A program made the position numbers and the translations under genes. Below the pieces are notes generated by a model. That model was not told where the DNA came from and did no database searches. It was given only the letters and a program-made list of their open reading frames with translations. A DNA stretch of 38,208 nt from the NCBI GenBank assembly GCA_029257865.1, contig JARIAN010000149.1, forward strand, positions 1 through 38,208. The letters run 5' to 3'. The stretch is from Phocaeicola sp. (lineage in GTDB: Bacteria; Bacteroidota; Bacteroidia; Bacteroidales; Bacteroidaceae). Each line of letters starts with the position of its first letter. The stretch's first letter is position 1. Below are positions 34,432-38,208 of this stretch, piece by piece.

Positions 34432-34905
34432 TTGCTACATTATTTATATACATATCCGGAAACAATCGTAGATGGAGACGGCATCCGCTTCTCCATCTAC
34501 TTATCCGGTTGTTCACACCGCTGCCCAGGATGCCACAATCTTGAATCGTGGAATGCAAAAGCAGGGTATCCTGTCACTCCCGACATTGTGGAACAATGGA
34601 TTGACGAAATCAACCGCAACCCGCTACTTGATGGTATCACTTTTTCTGGAGGAGACCCTTTCTATAATCCGCAGGAGTTTTTATCCCTACTGAAAGAAAT
34701 AAGCACCCGCACTCAACAAAACATTTGGTGCTATACCGGATACACACATGAAGAGATTCAAAAAGACCCTTTGCGGGCTCCTCTCCTGGAGTACATTGAT
34801 GTTTTGGTAGACGGCAGGTTTATACAAGAGTTGTATTCACCTCGATTAGAATTTAGAGGAAGCAGCAACCAGCGTATCATAAACTTAAAAACGGATACTC
34901 GGTAA
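34432..34905 (+). CDS. nrdG: Anaerobic ribonucleotide reductase activase, TTG start
   Basis: This is a 157-residue radical-SAM enzyme that installs the glycyl radical on NrdD. The [4Fe-4S] motif is Cys27-x3-Cys31-x2-Cys34 (CSHRCPGC), preceded by TIVDGDGIRFSIYLSGC, and ITFSGGDPF is the usual GGE-like SAM-binding segment. The frame is the same as that of nrdD, and the nrdD TAA stands just three codons upstream. No internal Met codon occurs anywhere in the protein, so translation must start at a non-ATG codon; TTG at 34432 is the only reasonable one. Tight spacing suggests translational coupling and shared riboswitch control. A strong hairpin terminator follows. Confidence 0.93.
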   Translation: MLHYLYTYPETIVDGDGIRFSIYLSGCSHRCPGCHNLESWNAKAGYPVTPDIVEQWIDEINRNPLLDGITFSGGDPFYNPQEFLSLLKEISTRTQQNIWCYTGYTHEEIQKDPLRAPLLEYIDVLVDGRFIQELYSPRLEFRGSSNQRIINLKTDTR

Positions 34906-34955
34906 AACACTCAAGCCGATACTTCTCTTGCTTGCATCAATCTAAAAAACAAAAT

Positions 34956-35016
34956 AGCCTATACAATCATGTTTATCACCAATGACTGATAACCAAGATT
35001 GTATAGGCTTTTCTTA
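34956..35016. terminator. Bidirectional terminator between nrdG and the S41 peptidase gene
   Basis: AGCCTATACAATC (34956-34968) pairs perfectly with GATTGTATAGGCT (34997-35009), with a smaller inner hairpin (GTTTATCA/TGATAAC). T-runs follow on both strands, fitting the convergent genes. Confidence 0.9.
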
Positions 35017-35032
35017 TTTTATTACTTCAAAC

Positions 35033-36724
35033 TCACTCTTTATTTTCTGGAACTGAAAGAAGTTTGCGATACTCGGCAGGTGAAGCCAACACTTCAATCG
35101 CCTTCTTCAGTTCGGCATCATCCTTTAGTCTCTGCATCACCGCTCCACGCTGGTAAAACAAACGAGTAGCGACATCTTCGGCAATCTGTTCCTTGATTCG
35201 TGGTGCAAAGTGGTCCAGTTCGCGGTCTAAGTTATGGCTCAACTTCTGTTCCAAAGCCTTGAATTCCTCGGCTGCCCCTTCCATATACCCTTCAAACTCA
35301 GCTACTTCCTTCAGTGATTTCAACATTTTCTCACTCTGACGGTCGTAAGTGAAATTATGTACCTTGACCATCTTCTTGAAATCAGCATAATCGGCATCCG
35401 AAATACGAATTGAATCCACGTTGTCAATTGAAGTATGCTTCAAGCAATACCGAGTAACATACTCAAAAATCAAATCATCATTGAGCAGATAAAACAAGAT
35501 ATTAGGGAAACGCTCCGATTTAACTTCCACATCCGGACGAATACCTCCTCCGTCGCGCACTTCACGTCCTGCAACAGTATGAAATACGTGCGTCAGGCTG
35601 TCGGGGGTGCGTGCTACTGTTCCGTCGGCATTCTTCCGACTATAGTCAATAGCTTGAATACAGCGTCCGCTTGGTATATAATATTTAGAAGTGGTGACTT
35701 TCAGAGTCCCGTTATAAGGCAACGAACGGGTAGTCTGTACCAATCCTTTTCCGTAAGTACGAGCACCCACAATCACAGCTCTATCCAAATCCTGCAATGA
35801 GCCACTCATGATTTCTGACGCCGAAGCCGAACTTCCATTCACCAATACAGCCATCGGAATATCTGTATCAATCGGTTCATTCATTGTCTTAAAAGAGCCC
35901 TCAGCCTGTTTCAACTTCCCTTTTGTCACCACAATTTCTTGTCCTTTGGGTACAAAGAAATTCACGATATCTACCGCCTCCTGCAACGAACCACCTCCAT
36001 TATCTCTCAAGTCAAACACCAAAGATTTGGCTCCTTGCTGTTTCAGTTCGATAAACGCCTTCTTCACATCTTTGGCGCAGTTGTCGGTAAAACCTGTCAG
36101 TGTGATATATCCCACACTATCACGCACCATACCATAATACGGCACCGGATTATTACGAATATTCTTACGAGTTAATTTAAACTCCATTTCCGTACTGTCA
36201 TTCAACGAGGGACGCAAGACCTTCAATATAAAAGAAGTACCAGGTTCACCTCGCAAAGCATCACTTACCTTGCTAGAAAATTCCTGCGGTGCCATCTCAC
36301 CTCTCATCATATCCTTTCCTCCTATCGACAAGATGATATCACCCGCTTTCACTCCAGCTTCTGCAGCTGGCATACCTTCTATCGGCTCAAAAATCGCAAT
36401 ACGGTCTTTCGCTTTATAATAACGTATCACCGCACCAATACCCCCATACTTACCTGTAATCATCTCCTTCAGACTACTCATTTCCTCTTCCGGATAATAT
36501 ACAGTGTAAGGGTCTGTCAGCGCCAACATCCCATTCACTCCGTTTTGGATCATCTTTTCTGCATCAATGGTGTCAACATAGAACAAATCTAACTCTTTAA
36601 ATATAGAATTAAAGATGTCCAGATTCTTTGAAATCTGAAAATTCCGGTCGTCTTTCTTGAAACTGCTAAAGCCTACTGCCAGCAAGACCACCAGCACCGC
36701 CATCCATGTTTTCTTAGTATTCAT
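35033..36724 (-). CDS. C-terminal processing peptidase, S41 family
   Basis: This is a 563-residue periplasmic serine protease with an N-terminal signal or membrane anchor (MNTKKTWMAVLVVLLAVGFSS). After a helical segment, a PDZ domain (about 90-185; GKYGGIGAVI, AGVKAGDIILSIGG) leads to the S41 catalytic core. Catalytic Ser301 lies in NGSSASASEI and Lys326 in TYGKGLVQ, at the 25-residue spacing of CtpA-type enzymes. FDLRDNGGGSLQEAV is the preceding family motif. The C-terminal 130 residues are helical and charged, as in many Bacteroidetes homologues. It lies 45 bp downstream of the PfkB kinase gene on the same strand, so the two may be co-transcribed. The substrates are unknown. Confidence 0.95.
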   Translation of the reverse strand: MNTKKTWMAVLVVLLAVGFSSFKKDDRNFQISKNLDIFNSIFKELDLFYVDTIDAEKMIQNGVNGMLALTDPYTVYYPEEEMSSLKEMITGKYGGIGAVIRYYKAKDRIAIFEPIEGMPAAEAGVKAGDIILSIGGKDMMRGEMAPQEFSSKVSDALRGEPGTSFILKVLRPSLNDSTEMEFKLTRKNIRNNPVPYYGMVRDSVGYITLTGFTDNCAKDVKKAFIELKQQGAKSLVFDLRDNGGGSLQEAVDIVNFFVPKGQEIVVTKGKLKQAEGSFKTMNEPIDTDIPMAVLVNGSSASASEIMSGSLQDLDRAVIVGARTYGKGLVQTTRSLPYNGTLKVTTSKYYIPSGRCIQAIDYSRKNADGTVARTPDSLTHVFHTVAGREVRDGGGIRPDVEVKSERFPNILFYLLNDDLIFEYVTRYCLKHTSIDNVDSIRISDADYADFKKMVKVHNFTYDRQSEKMLKSLKEVAEFEGYMEGAAEEFKALEQKLSHNLDRELDHFAPRIKEQIAEDVATRLFYQRGAVMQRLKDDAELKKAIEVLASPAEYRKLLSVPENKE

Positions 36725-36769
36725 ATCTCTATAATTTTCAATTCAAAACAAAGAAACACATTATTCTAA

Positions 36770-37762
36770 TTATACATGCAGTATTTCTTCAATATTTAAC
36801 TTTATTTCGTTCCATCTTTCCTTTGTCAAGTCAGTTCCCAACACCTGTATCACATGACCCGCCAATACAGAACTAATACGTACACATTTCTCCAGCGAAT
36901 ACCCACAAGTCAACGCATACAGAAAACCTGCTGCATAAAAATCGCCTGCTCCGGTAGTATCTACCACCTTATCAACCTGGAATGGAGGAACCTTCACTAC
37001 TTCGGTGCCTTTCTTCACGATAGAACCGTCTTTGCCTATCTTTACAATAGCTACACTACATTTCGATGCAATTTCCATCAAAGCATCGGCTGGATTATCC
37101 ATGCCCGTATAGGCCCTGGCTTCACCTTCATTCGCAAAGACAATATCTACATACTGACTAATCATCTTTTCAAAAAACTCTTTTTCATTTTCCACCACGT
37201 TGTAGCTAGCCAAGTCCAGACAGATTTGCAATCCAGCTTCCTTTGCCAACGACAAAGCACGCTGCATAAGTTCATGACTCTGCAAAAGGTAGCCTTCTAT
37301 ATAAAAATAAGAATACCCCTCAAACATGGAAAGAGTCAAATCATCGGCTGCCAAAGTACCAGATGCTCCTAAATGAGTGCCAAAAGTACGCTCCCCATCA
37401 GGTGAGATGAATGTGGAAGCAACTCCAGTAGGAAGATGCTCGGAAGACAGCAAGCAAGCCGACACACCTTGTTCTTCTAACGCTGTACGAAAAAATATGC
37501 CATTGTCATCGCATCCCACCTTACCTATAAAGCCAGGCATCGCACCTAAATTTCCCAAAGCACAAACTGTATTTGCTACCGAACCACCACTCGCACGATG
37601 AAAATTATAACCCGATTGTATTTTTTTTATCTTATTCAATACGGTTTCATCTATTAACTGCATACTTCCTTTTGGCAAATTTAACTGCTCAAGAAGGGTG
37701 TCATCCTCCATTTTTAGCAAGATATCCACCAAAGAATTGCCCATTCCTAATATTTTTTCCAT
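36770..37762 (-). CDS. PfkB-family carbohydrate/nucleoside kinase (adenosine-kinase-like)
   Basis: The start is set at the ATG at 37762 (MEKILGMGNSLVDILLKMED), the standard opening; an ATG 11 codons upstream would overlap the promoter match at 37782-37789. The 330-residue kinase has the N-terminal signature region SGGSVANTVCALGNLGAMPGFIG (about 58-80) and the C-terminal DTTGAGD (268-274), with Asp274 as catalytic base and an anion hole around GAG. Bacteroidetes homologues are often annotated adenosine kinase; GHVIQVLGTD and the general length fit that group, but the substrate (adenosine, fructose or another sugar) is not certain. The S41 peptidase gene follows after 45 bp. Confidence 0.9.
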   Translation of the reverse strand: MEKILGMGNSLVDILLKMEDDTLLEQLNLPKGSMQLIDETVLNKIKKIQSGYNFHRASGGSVANTVCALGNLGAMPGFIGKVGCDDNGIFFRTALEEQGVSACLLSSEHLPTGVASTFISPDGERTFGTHLGASGTLAADDLTLSMFEGYSYFYIEGYLLQSHELMQRALSLAKEAGLQICLDLASYNVVENEKEFFEKMISQYVDIVFANEGEARAYTGMDNPADALMEIASKCSVAIVKIGKDGSIVKKGTEVVKVPPFQVDKVVDTTGAGDFYAAGFLYALTCGYSLEKCVRISSVLAGHVIQVLGTDLTKERWNEIKLNIEEILHV

Positions 37763-37781
37763 TTTTTCGATATTTTTTTTG

Positions 37782-37789
37782 CAAAGATA
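37782..37789 (-). promoter_or_regulatory. -7 box (TATCTTTG) for the PfkB kinase gene
   Basis: Perfect TAnnTTTG on the minus strand followed by CA, 19 bp before the ATG at 37762. It is back to back with the tRNA promoter. Confidence 0.6.
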
Positions 37790-37820
37790 TTGCATATTTC
37801 AAAATATCCTACTACCTTTG
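37790..37820 (+). promoter_or_regulatory. Promoter of the tRNA-Asn cluster (-33 TTG, -7 TACCTTTG)
   Basis: TTG at 37790-37792 and TACCTTTG at 37813-37820 are separated by 20 bases, the expected Bacteroidetes layout. The first tRNA begins 24 bases later. Confidence 0.75.
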
Positions 37821-37843
37821 CATCGCAATCGAGAAAAAAACCT

Positions 37844-37917
37844 TCTTCAGTAGCTCAGTCGGTTAGAGCATCTGACTGTTAATCAGAGGTTCGTTGGTTC
37901 AAGTCCAACCTGAAGAG
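37844..37917 (+). tRNA. tRNA-Asn (GTT), copy 1
   Basis: This is a 74-base cloverleaf with acceptor TCTTCAG/CTGAAGA, D stem GCTC/GAGC, anticodon stem TCTGA/TCAGA around loop CTGTTAA (anticodon GTT), T stem GTTGG/CCAAC, and discriminator G. CCA is not encoded. The variable loop is GGTTC, while copies 2 and 3 have GGGTC, a change at 37890 (about standard position 46). Confidence 0.97.
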
Positions 37918-37953
37918 CTTCTCGAACAACAGTAAAATATAATTGCAAAACCT

Positions 37954-38027
37954 TCTTCAGTAGCTCAGTCGGTTAGAGCATCTGACTGTTAATCAGAGGG
38001 TCGTTGGTTCAAGTCCAACCTGAAGAG
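37954..38027 (+). tRNA. tRNA-Asn (GTT), copy 2
   Basis: Same 74-base cloverleaf and GTT anticodon as copy 1, with variable loop GGGTC and no encoded CCA. The bases just before it (AAAACCTTC) repeat those before copy 1, pointing to tandem duplication. Confidence 0.97.
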
Positions 38028-38050
38028 CACAAATGCAATTATATAAATAT

Positions 38051-38124
38051 TCTTCAGTAGCTCAGTCGGTTAGAGCATCTGACTGTTAATCAGAGGGTCG
38101 TTGGTTCAAGTCCAACCTGAAGAG
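38051..38124 (+). tRNA. tRNA-Asn (GTT), copy 3
   Basis: Identical to copy 2 over all 74 bases, with no encoded CCA. It lies 23 bases after copy 2 and is followed by a terminator, so the three form one transcript. Confidence 0.97.
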
Positions 38125-38127
38125 CTC

Positions 38128-38160
38128 AAAAGGAATGTATCAATGATACATTCCTTTTTT
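38128..38160 (+). terminator. Intrinsic terminator of the tRNA-Asn cluster
   Basis: AAAAGGAATGTATC pairs with GATACATTCCTTTT around a three-base loop and is followed by more T. The remaining 48 bases of the window show no feature. Confidence 0.9.
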
Positions 38161-38208
38161 TATTTCCATAAACTACAAGATGCGAATCATTTTGGGGCTC
38201 AGTAGATA

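Noticed and set aside
34420-34434. nrdD-nrdG as one gene broken by a nonsense mutation
   Set aside because: NrdD ends with its normal C-terminus after the glycyl-radical motif and NrdG begins with its normal N-terminus; separate genes are the rule in this family.

Overview
The window looks like chromosomal DNA of a gut Bacteroidaceae member (Bacteroides or Phocaeicola). The evidence is two SusC/SusD outer-membrane uptake pairs, GH92/GH130/GH18-like glycan genes, many surface-type lipoproteins, and promoters of the Bacteroidetes form TAnnTTTG instead of classical -10 boxes. No phage, insertion sequence, CRISPR array or resistance gene was seen.

Layout. (1) 1-7889, minus strand: a five-gene polysaccharide utilisation operon, SusC (with an N-terminal STN signalling domain), SusD, a GH18-like lipoprotein, a DUF1735+LamG lipoprotein, and a DUF1735 lipoprotein cut by the left edge. 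Order and domains resemble the high-mannose N-glycan locus BT3983-BT3987 of B. thetaiotaomicron. (2) 7890-8384: a non-coding spacer with a 15-bp inverted repeat and six tandem 22-23 bp units, followed by dnaG on the plus strand. (3) 10689-17886, plus strand: a second, compact utilisation locus of SusC, SusD and a divergent PL8-like polysaccharide lyase. (4) 17982-19426, minus strand: Fe-type superoxide dismutase and proC. (5) 19767-27932, plus strand: MFS transporter, GH130 mannosyl-GlcNAc phosphorylase, GH92 alpha-mannosidase, mannose-6-phosphate isomerase and a second GH92. (6) 28008-29689, minus strand: an outer-membrane barrel protein and a lipoprotein of unknown role. (7) 29795-31228: CCA-adding enzyme, then a 510-bp spacer full of inverted repeats. 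(8) 31796-34905: a cobalamin riboswitch ahead of anaerobic ribonucleotide reductase nrdD and nrdG. (9) 35033-37762, minus strand: S41 peptidase and PfkB-family sugar/nucleoside kinase. (10) 37844-38124: three tandem tRNA-Asn genes.

How they fit together (inference). Regions 1 and 5 complement each other. Surface proteins of region 1 would bind, cut and import high-mannose N-glycan; the GH92 enzymes of region 5 would trim alpha-mannose; the MFS permease would bring Man-beta-1,4-GlcNAc into the cytosol; GH130 would phosphorolyse it to mannose-1-phosphate and GlcNAc; and ManA would feed mannose-6-phosphate into glycolysis. The two halves are separated by dnaG, an apparently unrelated lyase locus, sod and proC. 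The tRNA-Asn genes lack an encoded CCA end, so they depend on the CCA-adding enzyme.

The points most worth a second look are the GH18-like protein with a lost catalytic motif, the PL8-like locus of unknown substrate, the helically phased palindrome array at 31325-31412, the tandem repeats before dnaG, the hairpin-rich leader of the MFS/GH130 operon, and the B12 riboswitch on a B12-independent reductase.
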